Positions 23,216 to 34,051 of a stretch of DNA of 64,000 nucleotides are shown piece after piece. Source of the DNA: Dermatemys mawii. Taxonomy: Eukaryota > Chordata > Testudines > Dermatemydidae. The stretch lies in NCBI GenBank assembly GCA_007922305.1, contig ML677386.1, forward strand, positions 8,507,326 through 8,571,325, given 5' to 3'. Made by a program: the position numbers and the translations under genes. The notes beneath the pieces are model-generated. The model worked only from the letters and a program-made list of their open reading frames with translations, did no database searches and was not told where the DNA came from. Position 1 is the first letter of the stretch, and each line of letters starts with the position of its first letter.

Positions 23216-24077
23216 GCACGCCATAAAATCTTCTGTACAGATAGACATGCTGCCAGGATGAGTACAATTTAATATCACTACCTATTTACAATTAGAAAGC
23301 AGAAAAACTCTCTCTGCTGTGAAATATTCCACGCCATGCAGAATGAAGCATGAACTTATCAAACTATACAATTGACCCTTGTTTATTTTGCAGGCTTATA
23401 TGAGAAAGCTAGAATGTGTGTTGGGAGAATAAGGAGTTGCTGAGCGGGAGAACTCATGTTTTGATGACTGGGAGATTTCATGGTCCATCAATATAATCAG
23501 TTTTGTAGAGAGATGAAATATTATGCAGAGCAAGAACCTTTCATCATTTAAATCAGACAAAGGAAACAAACAAAGCACTTTGTATTCTCATTCCCAGCGT
23601 CTCTCTTGCTTTGTAGACTGAACGCCCCAAACCAAGCTTCATGGATTTTACTAAGACAAGATGAATTTCATGCCTTTCCCCAACTGTTTGTGTATTCATT
23701 TGTGGAGCTGTCAGAACGCTAACCATTCCCAGCGAATGCAGCCCTCATCTTTTTTAAAAAAAACCCACACTAAACCTAAAAATAAAAATGCCTTAGTGGC
23801 AGAGGACAAACCATTTCTCTGTGAAGTGGATTGGCAATCAGTACTAATCACAATATTAAAAATGGGGATTAAGACACAGAGCTGAGCAGGGCTAACATAT
23901 GGCATGCTATTGACCTATTCCATATGCGGCTGCTATTGTTCCATATCCACTGTATTGTAACATTCTGGCTGCTTGTTTTTTACTCCCTCCCTCTTTTCTT
24001 TCCTCTTTTCTCTCTTCCTCCACACTACCGCTGCAGCCCTGATCTTCTGAAACCTAACATTTACACATGAATTGTGT
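23216..24077. other. Non-coding stretch, no feature recognised
   Basis: A pyrimidine-rich tract at 23980-24020 only. Confidence 0.4.
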
Positions 24078-24231
24078 GAGTTCTCCTACTGTTAAAATAG
24101 GTATTAGAGTTATATAAATGTGCTTAGTGTTTAGACTTTATTGAATGCCTGTAAATTGCTGCATGCATTAATCTCATTTATACCATCTATATCCCATACT
24201 GTAAGATAACATTTGAGCATTTGCAATGCAG
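24078..24231 (+). repeat. Truncated second copy of the 22191 LTR
   Basis: 'gttctcctactgttaaaata' to 'aacatttgagcatttgca' matches 22191-22345 with few substitutions, then stops abruptly. Confidence 0.8.
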
Positions 24232-25659
24232 CAGGACTGGTGTGACCTGGGCCACTAAGCAGCATATCTGTAATTAGACAGACCAGAAAGGAGGCCAGCA
24301 CTAGCTATCAGACAGACCACAATGAGTGTGATGGCAGGAAAGTCTTTATTACAGAAAATCCTGAACTCTGTCCTGAGGGAAGGATCTGATTTAACTCCTA
24401 AGGTACTGGATCTTTGATATGTCTGGGAGGGAAGAATTTCCACACCTTTCATCCACCTGCTCCTACATTGGAGGGAGCTCCGAGAGGTACTAGAAACTCT
24501 CATAGTTCTGAAAGGAAGAAGAGTAGCAGAAGTGATTGGTGATTGAACTCAGCAGCAGTGATAACAGGGGCACCCACTAATTGATCCTGCCTGATCACTT
24601 CTTTTTAACAGAAAGTAAATTCAGTTAAACCCCAATCCTCCTTGCCCCACTCAAGGTCTCAGAAGTTTGAGGCCACATCATGGCCTGAGTTGTGCAGCCA
24701 TTTTGGGGGGAAAGGTGCATAAGGTGTCCCCTTGTGCACTACGCACACAGCCTCCATGAGGCTGCTATGCCATCCTTTACACACATCAGGTGGGAGTGGG
24801 TGGGGAATGGTGGGCCAGTCAGAGCACCTGGAAATTACCCTGTTCCAAGCACAGGGAATGTTGTGCAGAGGGGAGAGGAACCAAAAATCAGATTATCACA
24901 ATAAGACACAATTTGCCTCCTAGTCTGTTTTGAGGGCAGCACAACAACTTGTTTCCTGTTGCCTGGAGCTGATAGGGAAACCTGGATTTAACACTCAGTG
25001 ACGCTAATAACTACTAGACAGGACTGAACAGAGATGATCATAATAGGTTTCAAGACACCAATCTGAGGGCTTGCCCTCCAATAAAGATACTAGACCAACC
25101 TAAGAGATTGAAACATAGAAAAATGTTTCTAAAGAGGATTTACAACAGCTCTGAGGGCTGGTAAGTCTGCCAGACTCTTGTGCCTTCACTGCACTGGCAC
25201 TCTTGTTTTCACCATATTTTTTTTTTAAACTAAATAACAGAACAAACCAGACACCCCCTTTAACTCTGGCTTCTGTCAGATGTGGCAGCTGGAGTTCATG
25301 GAGATTCCTGCAAACTGTTTTCCCAGTTTGGCTTTCCATGTGTTTGCACCTGATCAAGTTTCCCTTTGAGATTCATGTTTGATGAACCCCTGTTATGTCA
25401 CTTGTTCTTTACACAAATGAATATGAAGGAGCCACATAGGTACAAGTAGGTCCCACATAACCATGTTTAATAAATAAAAACAAATATGCAAACCCTAGTT
25501 ACGTACATACTGCTGCTCTGATTTCTTTCTGGAAGCTTCTACAATATAGCACATAGTGAGCACCACTAGAGGACTCAAACTATTTAAAGGGCTGTTAGCC
25601 TGTTCCCTCTACATTACAACCCACAAAACCCAAAATGATTCTCAGCCAAAACTTCCAAA
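24232..25659. other. Non-coding stretch, no feature recognised
   Basis: Short frames only and no named repeat. Confidence 0.4.
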
Positions 25660-25895
25660 GGTACGTCTATACTACCCGCCATCTCTACTACCCGCTCCCC
25701 GTTGACTCTGGAACTCCAGCTCTGCAAGAGGAGTAAGCGGAGTAGACGGGGGAACGATCGCAGTTGACTCGCCACCATGAGGACAGCCAGGTAACTCAAA
25801 CTAAGATACTTCGACTTCAGCTTTGCGAATAGCATAGTTGAAGTTGTGTATTTTAGTTGGCACTCCCTCTCCCTCAGTGTAACCCAGGCCCATGT
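25660..25895 (+). mobile_element. MITE with Harbinger-like ends
   Basis: 'ggtacgtctatactacccgc' at the left and, in complement, a 'gggcctgggttaca' right end. The interior ('gactctggaactccagctct', 'gccaccatgaggacagccag', 'gttgaagttgtgtatttta') is clearly related to the MITE at 34433-34735. Confidence 0.7.
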
Positions 25896-26051
25896 TTCAT
25901 CTTACTTCCATCAAAAACCTTAAACCAGCCCAAGTTCATCAAGAGTTTTGCAAACTTGCTTGTGAACCAGGCCTGAATTTTGAGTTTGCAATAGATGCTA
26001 TAGCTCTACTCTATCTCCCATACAGGGAAGACCTTGTCAAAAGCTTCCCAG

Positions 26052-26241
26052 TAGGGGAGGGATAGCTCAGTGGTTTGAGCATTGGCCTGCTAAACCCAGC
26101 ATTGTGAGCTCAATCCTTGAGGGGGCCATTTAGGGATCTGGGGCAAAAAATTTGTCAGGGGACTGTACTTGGTCCTGCTAGTGTAGGCAGAGGGCTGGAC
26201 TCAATGACCTTTCAAGATCCTTCCAGTTCTATGAGATAAGC
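26052..26241 (+). repeat. tRNA-derived SINE of the turtle Cry type
   Basis: The tRNA-like head has an RNA polymerase III A box (tagctcagtgg, 26063-26073) and B box (gtgagctcaatcc, 26104-26116). It is followed by the family body 'ggtcctgctagtgtaggcag', 'ggctggactcaatgaccttt' and the LINE-related end 'ccttccagttctatgagata'. This SINE class is characteristic of cryptodiran turtles and is the main basis for the organism call. Confidence 0.9.
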
Positions 26242-29200
26242 ATATCTCCATATATTACAAGATAAGGAATAATCTCTCCCCACATTTTTCAGGGGAAGAT
26301 GTATCATCTACACTGAGTCCTGTTCTCCCCATAGTGCACATGCAACACAAACTGATGATATGAATTACAAACACACCCACACCGGAAAGAAGAGATCCCT
26401 TCATTGCCATCTTTTTGTCATGATGAATGAGTAGAACGGTTGGCTGGGACAAGAACTACTCTGCTGCAATCTTTCTCTGCCATTTTTTCCTCTCCTAGGC
26501 AGGAATGAAGCCCAGTTACGTTGGATTAAACTTTCAATCCCACAACATGAGAATAAGTTTGACAAAGGGACTTTGCCTGCCATAACCGAGGTCCTGTCAT
26601 CGGCTGTTGGAATTGTGTGCTGCAAATGGAGATGCATAGATGCAACACCAGAATCTGAGCTGCACAGGAAATGAGAGGGTCTGTTAGAGAAGGTGTTCAC
26701 ATAGGAAATCTTTATATCACACAGCGTCATTGTTAGTACCTGGAGGTCAGTGAGGAGGTTAGAATTCTATGAGATAGCAGCTGTAGCAATAGCCTTCCAA
26801 GAATAAGTGTAGAAGGAAAAAAACCAATACAGAAAAAGCCAATGCAGATGAGGATCCAAGCGAGGCCTCCATGTGATTTATATGTTCCACACTGCATTAA
26901 GCTGAAGTCACAGCGTGTACTGCAAGTACCAAGGACCTGTCAGGAAATGAATGGAGTCTTTGTGTGTCAGCTGCTGCTGTCATTTAAATCAGGTCTACAG
27001 GCCATAATAGTCACCAGAAGCTCTTTTCTGGGTACGAGAGCTTTAATTACTAACTCAATTGGTGGCATCAGTGCAGATGCTTATACCTTTGTGCTCCCCT
27101 TGCTGAGAGGCCTTTTAATTCTGGGTGTGTGTAATAGGAGGAGGGAGTTGAAAGAGAATTTTTTTTAATAGGAACCCCAATTGATAAAAAGCAGAGTAGC
27201 CTCATCTGTATGCTGTGCTCTTAAAGAATGAATTCAAACCTGGGAAAACTAAATGAGGGTTAGAAATCCCTGATCTAGATGAACTCAGACCTCCAGAGAG
27301 GTCATTAGCAGGTTTAGAAAGCTTCTGATCCATTGAAAATTTCTCTTTAGGAGGCAGGGGGCTTCTTACAACTCATTGGATTCTGAGCACCAGGAAAGCA
27401 TGCAACGACTCAAGCTCCTAGCTCAAAATACTGGAGTTTGGTTCAAACAGCGGAACCTCTAGGACATGCCCCTGATCCTTATCTCACACCAGTTTGACAC
27501 TAGTGCAACTCCATTAGCTCCAGTTGAACAACTCTTGATTTATAGCTGCGTTAGACGAGAATGAGGCCTAAGATGACTATTGACCAGTTTCTTCTCTGTA
27601 ACTAAATGACTTTTCAACTGAATAGGTACAGAATGTATTACCAGTGGGGCAAATTCCTCCCTATTGTAACCAAAAAATACTGAATTTGGGCCAGTGTTTT
27701 TATTTGACTATCATTATAAAAGAAGGGAGTTCAGGACTAAGAACAAAGACATCTCATCCTTTGTAATGCAAATCTATTTCTGCTTGGATAGGCTTTAGAG
27801 AGTGATCTACAAAAATAATTGTACAGAGATGTCTGTGGTTTCGCCCTCTTTTGTCTAAAATGTGTGACTTCAAAAGGATGCATGCTAATTTGACAGATGG
27901 ACATTTAATAATAAATACTGAGTACAGGATCTTAAATCACATCCACACAGCAGTGCTGTACCTGAAACAAACCTCCCTTACAAATGAGCACCCCAGCTCC
28001 TGAAGTCTGAAGTCTCTCATCAGTTCCCCTGCTCACTACACAACACTGCCCAAGGGGAATTAATCCAGTTTTAGAGCTGAAGTAACTCCTACATATGCCC
28101 ATAGACCCCCACCCGTGAGCTGAGGGGGCTGAGCAGTGTGGGAGTAGCCTGAGATTTAAACATTCTCTGGCACTTCAGGAGTAGCCTCCATCTAAATAGC
28201 CCTAAATATTTGGGAAAGGAACCCTTCACCGTAACTGCTAGCGAAGGGGTGGAGCTGTTACTTTTTGGTCTATGTGGCCCCTTGACTGGTTATCTTTGCT
28301 GAACTGTTAAACAGCTCTCCCCTTCAATGAAAGTACATTGGCCTCCGTTTATAGATCTTTAAATTGCCTCCTTTCTGGCTCATCTGTTCGAAACTATGGG
28401 CTGAATTTTCAAAAGATCTCAGCTCCCATTTCAGCACCAAAATCAAGGGCCTGATTTTCAAAAGAGCATATTGGTTGCTGTGCCTTTCTGAGAGTCTGTT
28501 CCTGAGTGACGGGATGCAGAGCACTGTAGAGAATAATCTGGCCCTTATTTAGTTGCCAACATGGGAACGGAGCATGAAAATCTGGCCCTATGTGGCAAAA
28601 ATAGTTTCCCTAATGCATCTGCGCTGCCCTACACAGCAGGGGGGAAATGCATGTGACGGTATCAAAGGAATTATAGGTGTCACTTTAATCCTAACATCTG
28701 AAGAATTTCTCTTTGGAATATTTCTGCACATCTCCTTTGGCATGAAGTGATCACTGCAGCCAAGGAATTATTATATAGCAATGCAAACTCCCAGTTCACT
28801 CGTAATTACCTGACTGGCGCCAATGGGCAAGGGAGCTAGTTTTGTTTTTCAAAATGAGGCAAAAACACAGCAATCAAATATAGTGAGCGCAGAGCCGTTC
28901 ACTATCCATAAATCTGTTGAGAGACTCGTAAGTGATGTTCCTCAGTCTCAGGGCCTATGTCATTTCCCCCACCTTTTGTACCTCATAAATTCTGTCCCTA
29001 ATGTACGTGTTTCTCCATTCCATGGCTAAGTTCTTTGAAGTGTTGTGCATGCAGTACAATATTATTAAGAGTTTATTAAAAACGAAGGTGACCATTAAGT
29101 TAGTATTTTTCTTTTGTGCCCAGTTTTGCAATCAAGAAAACACAAAATTCCTCTGTGTTCCTTATCTTTTAGGTGACTTCATTATTACAACATACACTCT

Positions 29201-29583
29201 TATTGGTTTCTATTATAACAAGCTTTTGCTGTACAATGTCATATGTGCTGTTATTTTTCATGCAGGGATTCCTATCACTGTTTTATTGATGTCAACGACA
29301 TTCAACTGAATTTACGCTGAAGTGTTTGAGAGAAGAATTTGGCCCCATGTGTGAAATGCTGCAGGGCCAGAATTATGCAAAAGGATTCTATATTTTAGCA
29401 AATACTATGGTGCAATTAATCGCTATATACACAGGCACATACAGGGTGCAGTACTGCAAGCCTTCCATGTAGGAAACTCAGTTGACTTAAATGGATGCTC
29501 TGCACAGAGAGGGTTTATGTTTTAGGATTGGCAGTACAAGCCATGGTGACTAAAAGGAGTTAGAGACGAACTAGGCAAGTAAC
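26242..29583. other. Long non-coding stretch, no feature recognised
   Basis: 3.3 kb without a repeat I can name or an exon-like segment. It may be unique intergenic or intronic sequence. Confidence 0.4.
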
Positions 29584-29718
29584 ATTCAGATTCAAGAATC
29601 AGAGAGGTAGCCGTGTTAGTGCGCACATCTGATGAAATGGATATTAGCTCACAAAAGCTTCAACACTTTTGTTAGTCTTTAAGGTGCCACAGGACTCTTT
29701 GTCGCTTATTCAGATTCA
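29584..29718 (-). mobile_element. PLE 3' fragment with internal inversion, 11-bp target duplication
   Basis: The insertion (29595-29707) is flanked by perfect 'attcagattca' at 29584-29594 and 29708-29718. On the minus strand it ends with the PLE 3' terminus (...ggctacctctctgattct), but the upstream body is inverted and reads forward on the plus strand ('catctgatgaaatggatatt' to 'ggtgccacaggactctttgt'). Confidence 0.85.
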
Positions 29719-29767
29719 GTTTAAGTTTTGACTAGCCACAACCCCTAGCCTAAACTAATATTAACAT

Positions 29768-29894
29768 TAGGGTGACCAGATAGCAAGTGTGAAAAACTGG
29801 GACAAGGGATGGGGAATAATAGGGGCCTATATAAGATAAAACTCTGAATATCAGGACTGTCCCTATAAAATCAGGGACACCCTGGTCGCCCTTA
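29768..29894 (+). mobile_element. TA-flanked MITE, copy 2
   Basis: TA-GGGTGACCAGATAGCAAG at the left and CTGGTCGCCC(T)TA at the right, with the family interior 'ggactgtccctataaaatca'. Confidence 0.8.
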
Positions 29895-30005
29895 TTAACA
29901 TCAACAGTGAGACCATGATAACAATTAACATTATGTAGAGGGTAATGTATATATAAATGATATTTCAGGAGAGTTCCTGCTTCAGTGAATTTACAAGTTA
30001 AGTAT

Positions 30006-30120
30006 GGGTATGGTTACACTTACAAAATTATAGCGCTATTGCTTATAGCGCTCGCCTTATACAGCAATAATAATAGCGCTATTGTATGTCCACACTGAGC
30101 TGCTCCAGCGCTATAGCATG
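30006..30120. repeat. Harbinger left end with subterminal TAGCGCTA motifs
   Basis: Exact TAGCGCTA at 30031-30038 and 30074-30081, plus partial copies near 30046 and 30108. The motif is an 8-bp palindrome and is a candidate site for the transposase or the Myb-like protein. Confidence 0.75.
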
Positions 30121-30375
30121 GCCACATTTGCGGCAGTTAATACGGCATTAAGAGCAGCGCATTAGGGCAGGTATCCCACAGTACACCTCTTCCTGATCTG
30201 GCGCAATGGCTTGTGGTAGGGGGTGCGTCACTTGCGGGGCATTCTATATCCTGGTTGAACTACCCATGATGCTTTTTGGCATATCCCAGCAATCCCTGTG
30301 TTTCCTTCCACCTCCGGCGCCATCTTTCAAGGGTTTCAGCAAGGCACGCTCCGTCTTCCATTGTCGAGTGCTGCA

Positions 30376-31617
30376 ATGAATCCAGAACTGCTGAGGGACA
30401 TTCTGACGACTGTCGCCAGCACATCTCTGTGTGCAGTGGAGTTATTCCTTGACATGCAGGATGACAGTGATGATTCTGAAGACGAGATCGAAGCGGTGAA
30501 TGCATTCGACACAAAGCTGCTTGTCTCATTAACGGACATGCTCACGGCTGTTGAACGCCGCTTCTGGGCACGGGAAACGAGCACAGAGTGGTGGGATCGC
30601 ATCGTCATGCAAGTCTGGGACGACAAGCAGTGGCTGCAAAACTTTCGAATGAGAAAAGCCACTTTCATGGGACTGTGTGCTGAACTCGCCCCTGCCCTGC
30701 GGCGCAAGGACACCAGACTGAGAGCTGCCCTCCCGGTGGAGAAGCGGGTGGCTATCGCGATCTGGAAACTGGCTACCCCAGACAGCTACCGATCGGTGGC
30801 CAACCAGTTTGGGGTTGGAAAGTCGACCGTTGGAGTTGTGCTGATGCAAGTGTGCAGGGCCATCAATCGCATCCTGCTACGAAAAATCGTGACTCTGGAT
30901 AACGTGCATGACATCGTGGCTGGCTTTGAAGAAATGGGTTTCCCTAACTGTGGTGGGGCGATAGATGGGACCCATATACCCATTCTCGCGCCCGCCCACC
31001 TAGCTGAGGAGTACGTTAACCGAAAGGGGTACTTCTCCATGGTTCTCCAGGCGCTTGTGGATCACCGTGGGCGTTTTACTGACATTAACGCTGGCTGGTC
31101 TGGAAAGGTGCATGACGCACACATCTTCCGCAACACCGGCCTGTTCATGAAGCTGCAAGCCGGGACTTTTTTCCCAGACCAGAGGATCCCCGTGGGGGAA
31201 GTGGAAATGCCCATAGTGATTCTTGGTGACCCTGCTTACCCTTTAATGCCCTGGCTCATGAAACCGTACACAGGGAGCCTGGACAGCAGTCAGGAAAGGT
31301 TCAACTACAGGCTTAGCCGTTGTCGAATGACTGTGGAGTGTGCTTTTGGGCGTCTGAAGGCGCGCTGGCGTTGTCTTTATGGGAGGCTAGATTTGGCCGA
31401 GGGTAGTATCTCCGCGGTTATTTCCGCATGCTGTGCCCTACATAATCTTTGTGAGCGGAAGGGCGAAGGCTTCACTCAGGCATGGTCCTCTGAGGTTCAA
31501 CGCCTGGAGGCCACATATGCCCAGCCAGAGAGCAGGGTTCATGGAGGGGACCAGCGCGAGGCTGTTAGGATCAGGGAAGCCTTGAGGGAGCATTTTGAGG
31601 CTGAAAGCCAGTTCTGA
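30376..31617 (+). CDS. PIF/Harbinger transposase (HARBI1-like, DDE superfamily 4)
   Basis: The enzyme cuts and reinserts the transposon, usually with help from the element's Myb-like protein. From the first ATG (30376) it is 413 residues, which suits the family. The frame is open upstream to 30298 without an ATG. Using 30376 as residue 1, the features are an acidic N-terminus, a helix-turn-helix-like segment SYRSVANQFGVGKSTV (about 138-153), and the DDE triad D197 in AIDGTHI, D285 in ILGDPAYPL and E321 in MTVECAFGRLKARW. A further conserved D247 lies in GKVHDAHIF. All key residues are present and there is no internal stop, so activity is plausible. A GGGA run follows the stop and AATAAA lies at 31721. 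It converges on the Myb-like gene. Confidence 0.93.
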   Translation: MNPELLRDILTTVASTSLCAVELFLDMQDDSDDSEDEIEAVNAFDTKLLVSLTDMLTAVERRFWARETSTEWWDRIVMQVWDDKQWLQNFRMRKATFMGLCAELAPALRRKDTRLRAALPVEKRVAIAIWKLATPDSYRSVANQFGVGKSTVGVVLMQVCRAINRILLRKIVTLDNVHDIVAGFEEMGFPNCGGAIDGTHIPILAPAHLAEEYVNRKGYFSMVLQALVDHRGRFTDINAGWSGKVHDAHIFRNTGLFMKLQAGTFFPDQRIPVGEVEMPIVILGDPAYPLMPWLMKPYTGSLDSSQERFNYRLSRCRMTVECAFGRLKARWRCLYGRLDLAEGSISAVISACCALHNLCERKGEGFTQAWSSEVQRLEATYAQPESRVHGGDQREAVRIREALREHFEAESQF

Positions 31618-31628
31618 AGTGAGGTGCA

Positions 31629-31660
31629 GATGGAGGGAGGGAGGGAGGGAGGGAGGGAGC
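31629..31660. repeat. GGGA/GAGG microsatellite in the transposase 3' UTR
   Basis: 'gagggagggagggagggagg' directly after the stop codon. Confidence 0.9.
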
Positions 31661-31720
31661 ATTCTTTTAACAGGAACAGGCATTTGCTTTTCTGTAGCCT
31701 GTAATAATGTATGTACACTT

Positions 31721-31761
31721 AATAAAAAAAACCCATTTATTAAGAAGACAATTCATTTATT
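31721..31761. terminator. Back-to-back polyadenylation signals
   Basis: AATAAA on the plus strand at 31721-31726 (about 100 bp after the transposase stop). AATAAA on the minus strand at 31736-31741 and 31756-31761 (about 90-115 bp after the Myb-like stop). Cleavage and downstream elements were not examined. Confidence 0.7.
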
Positions 31762-31850
31762 GAACAGGTACTTCGGTTGCTGAAAGAAAATATTGTGATG
31801 CATGTGAGGGGGAAGGCAGGGGAGGTGCAATGGGGGTGTTGTGGGGTCAG

Positions 31851-33892
31851 TCAGAGATCGGAGTATGTCCGGGTCTCTGAGTCTCCAGTGCCCTCAAACT
31901 GGCCATGTCCCCCGAACCCCATTTGCGGTGGCCAGTAAGGCATGTTATTAGGGGTAGACTGCAGTGGATAATGGTCTGGGGTCTGGGGGTTGTCCGGTGA
32001 AGACAGAGGGGTTGGAGGCAGCTGTGGATGGTGATAACCATTTGGCTGATGATACTGGCCTGGAGGGTACAGAGGCAAGGAAGGGGAAGGGAGTTGGGGC
32101 AAACGATAATTGGGGTGGTGGGTGCGGAGCTTCTGCTCCTGAAGGGTGACAAGCCGCTGCATAGTCTGCAATTGAAGCTGCAGTAATGAGAGCAGCTTGT
32201 CGGTGCTTTTCCGGCGGTGAATCGCGTTCTCCTTCCGCGCCTTCTCCCTCAACTTGCTCTCATTCTCCCTCCACCTCTGTGCAACTCGATTCTCCGTTAC
32301 AGCCTGTTGCATTACTTGCTGTACAAGATCCTCTTTGCTCCTTCGTGGCCGCTTCCTCAGTCGCCTGAGCCTCTCAGCTGTTGATAAGAGCGATGGCGAA
32401 GGGGTGAAGGATGACCCTTCTAAAATAAAAAGATACATTTCACAGTGGTTCCCTTGTAAAGAGCAGACATGCCTATCATTCCCTCGCATTCCCCGTTTGC
32501 CTGTCCCGCAGACAGCACAGATACAGCAACGGAGCCCCTGCCATGGTGAGTGGACTCCAGAGGCAAGGGAAATGATTTTTTCCCTGCCCTGAAAAGCTGT
32601 GGCGGGGGAGGGGGTGGGGAGTGCCGGTACGTTGCAGGAGCCACAGTGTGAGCAGCAGGCAGGGGGAAGGATTTCTTCCCTGCCCTGAAAAGCTGTGGCG
32701 GGGGGCGGGGCGGGGGGGGTGGAGTGCCGGGAAGTGGCAGGAGCCCTACTCTGAACACTGTTCCAACATTCTCCGTAGGTGTTTGTCCTGGAAGATATCT
32801 CGTTGCTTCGAGTCACTGAGGAGCAAAGGGAAGGGATTTTATTAAGATGCGGCTTCCGCCCAGGGCCATATGCAGCGTGCCTATGTGCAGCAATGCTCCC
32901 CCCACCCATTGTAGCACAGTGGCAGGGACCAGTGACCGTGACCAGGACGGGGACCACGCTGGCTCTCCCGGGAAACCTGCGCAGGCGCATTGCAAGTGCT
33001 CTTATTGAGACCTTTGAAGAGATTACTGATGATGACTACCGCGAGGTGATAGACTACATCAATGCACTATTCCACATGTAGGCAAGCATGCAAGCATCCC
33101 CTTCCACCCCAAGCTGCCTGCCTTCCCCATAGAAAAGCAGCTTTACCGCCGCAATGCACTGCTGAGCTGGCCCCTGCAACTGCCGGACGCTGTGGCTGTC
33201 CGCCCTCCTCCTGGCTTTAGAGGAGAGCTCCTGGCTGCATGCCCCCCTGCCCTCCTCCTGGCTTGAACAGAGCACCAGGTGGAATGCCCCCCTCATCCCT
33301 TTCCACCCCAAGCTGCCAGCCTTCCCCATAGAAAAGCAGCTTTACCTCCGCAATCCGCTGCTGAGCTGGCCCCTGCAACCGCCGGACGCTGTGGCTGGCT
33401 GCCCTCCTGGGTTGAGAAGAGCTCCTGGCTGCATGCGTCCAGGGACTCCTCCGTGCCCTGGATCGCTGCTGCCTCGTCCTCATCCTCCTCCTCTTCTTCA
33501 TCCTCCTGCTCTTCGTCCTCCTCCTCACCCCCCCCTTCACTGGTGGGCTGGGAAGTGTCCGTGGTGGTCGATGGAGTGACCGTAGGATCACCACCAAGTA
33601 TCGCGTGCAGCTCCTTATAAAATCTGCAAGTCACCGGGGCTGCCCCAGAGCGGCCGTTTGCCTCACGGGCTTTGCGATACTCATTCCTAAGCAGAGTGTC
33701 CCGCTCATGGCCTCTTTCTGCCAAGGCCCATGATATCTGCCCATAGGTGTCAAAATTCCTGTGGCTAGACCGCAGCTGAGACTGAACAGCCTCTTCCCCC
33801 CAGCAGCTGATGAGGTCCAGCACCTCACTATTGCTCCATGCTGGGGATCGCCTATTGCGAGGAGGCATGGCACGTGGAGTCATGATGATCAA
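31851..33892 (-). CDS. Myb/SANT-like DNA-binding protein of the Harbinger element, two exons
   Basis: This is the second Harbinger gene. In this superfamily the Myb-like protein binds the element ends and assists transposase import and assembly. Exon 1 is 33892-33346 with RRSPAWSNSEVLDLIS and YGQISWALAERGH (Myb/trihelix-like), RFYKELHAILGG, then an acidic D/E run of about 25 residues. Donor CGGAG|GTAAAG; acceptor tttattttag|AAGG; exon 2 is 32419-31851. Lengths 547 and 569 join in phase, giving 371 residues. Exon 2 has a basic segment (RLRRLRKRPRRSKED), a long charged helix suited to coiled coil, and a P/Q/Y-rich tail. The usual conserved segment before YRKA seems short (see findings). Start could be any of three ATGs within the first nine codons. 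Confidence 0.8.
32585..32750. repeat. Direct duplication within the Myb-like intron
   Basis: The block 'cctgaaaagctgtggcgggg' plus a following 'gagtgccgg..caggagcc' occurs at about 32585-32645 and 32677-32740, each with a variable G-rich run. Confidence 0.8.
32779..33081 (+). other. Protein-like reading frame antisense within the Myb-like intron
   Basis: 100 codons open on the plus strand, preceded by an acceptor-like 'cattctccgtag' and ended by TAG after NALFHM. Its composition is protein-like: EEQREGILLRCGF near the front and RRRIASALIETFEEITDDDY near the end, predicted helical and amphipathic. It has no in-frame ATG at its start, so it may be a spliced exon. I do not recognise the family. 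It lies between the two Myb-like exons but on the opposite strand, in the same orientation as the transposase and about 1.2 kb downstream of its stop. Confidence 0.4.
33092..33441. repeat. About 200-bp direct duplication over the exon 1 end of the Myb-like gene
   Basis: 'ccaccccaagctgcc', 'ccccatagaaaagcagcttt' and 'gctgagctggcccctgcaac' occur twice, starting near 33093 and 33294. Each copy contains its own minus-strand GTAAAG donor, so the gene carries a second, downstream copy of its exon end. Confidence 0.85.
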
Positions 33893-34051
33893 TCTGAATG
33901 ATCACCTGCAACGATTCCCTGAGACCACGCCACGCAATCAATCAGATCAATGAGAATGATCACCTGCAAGGATTCCCTGAGACCACGCCACGCAATCAAT
34001 CTGATCAATGAGAATGATCACTTGCAAGGGTTCCCTGAGAGCACGCCACGC
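33887..34051. repeat. 58-bp minisatellite upstream of the Myb-like gene, 2.8 copies
   Basis: Units start at 33887, 33945 and 34003 and share 'gatcaat', 'aatgatcacctgcaa', 'gattccctgagaccacgcca'. It lies in the expected promoter or 5' UTR of the minus-strand gene and includes its first bases near 33887-33892. Confidence 0.92.

Noticed and set aside
26052..26241. Functional tRNA gene
   Set aside because: The head resembles a tRNA, but the body continues into the SINE and the acceptor stem and anticodon arm are not intact.
31851..32990. Whole 379-codon minus-strand frame as one protein
   Set aside because: Only the part below about 32420 is protein-like. The upstream part is the GC-rich intron with a good acceptor at its end, so I used the spliced model.
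33279..33620. Serine-rich plus-strand frame
   Set aside because: Antisense of the acidic run in Myb-like exon 1.
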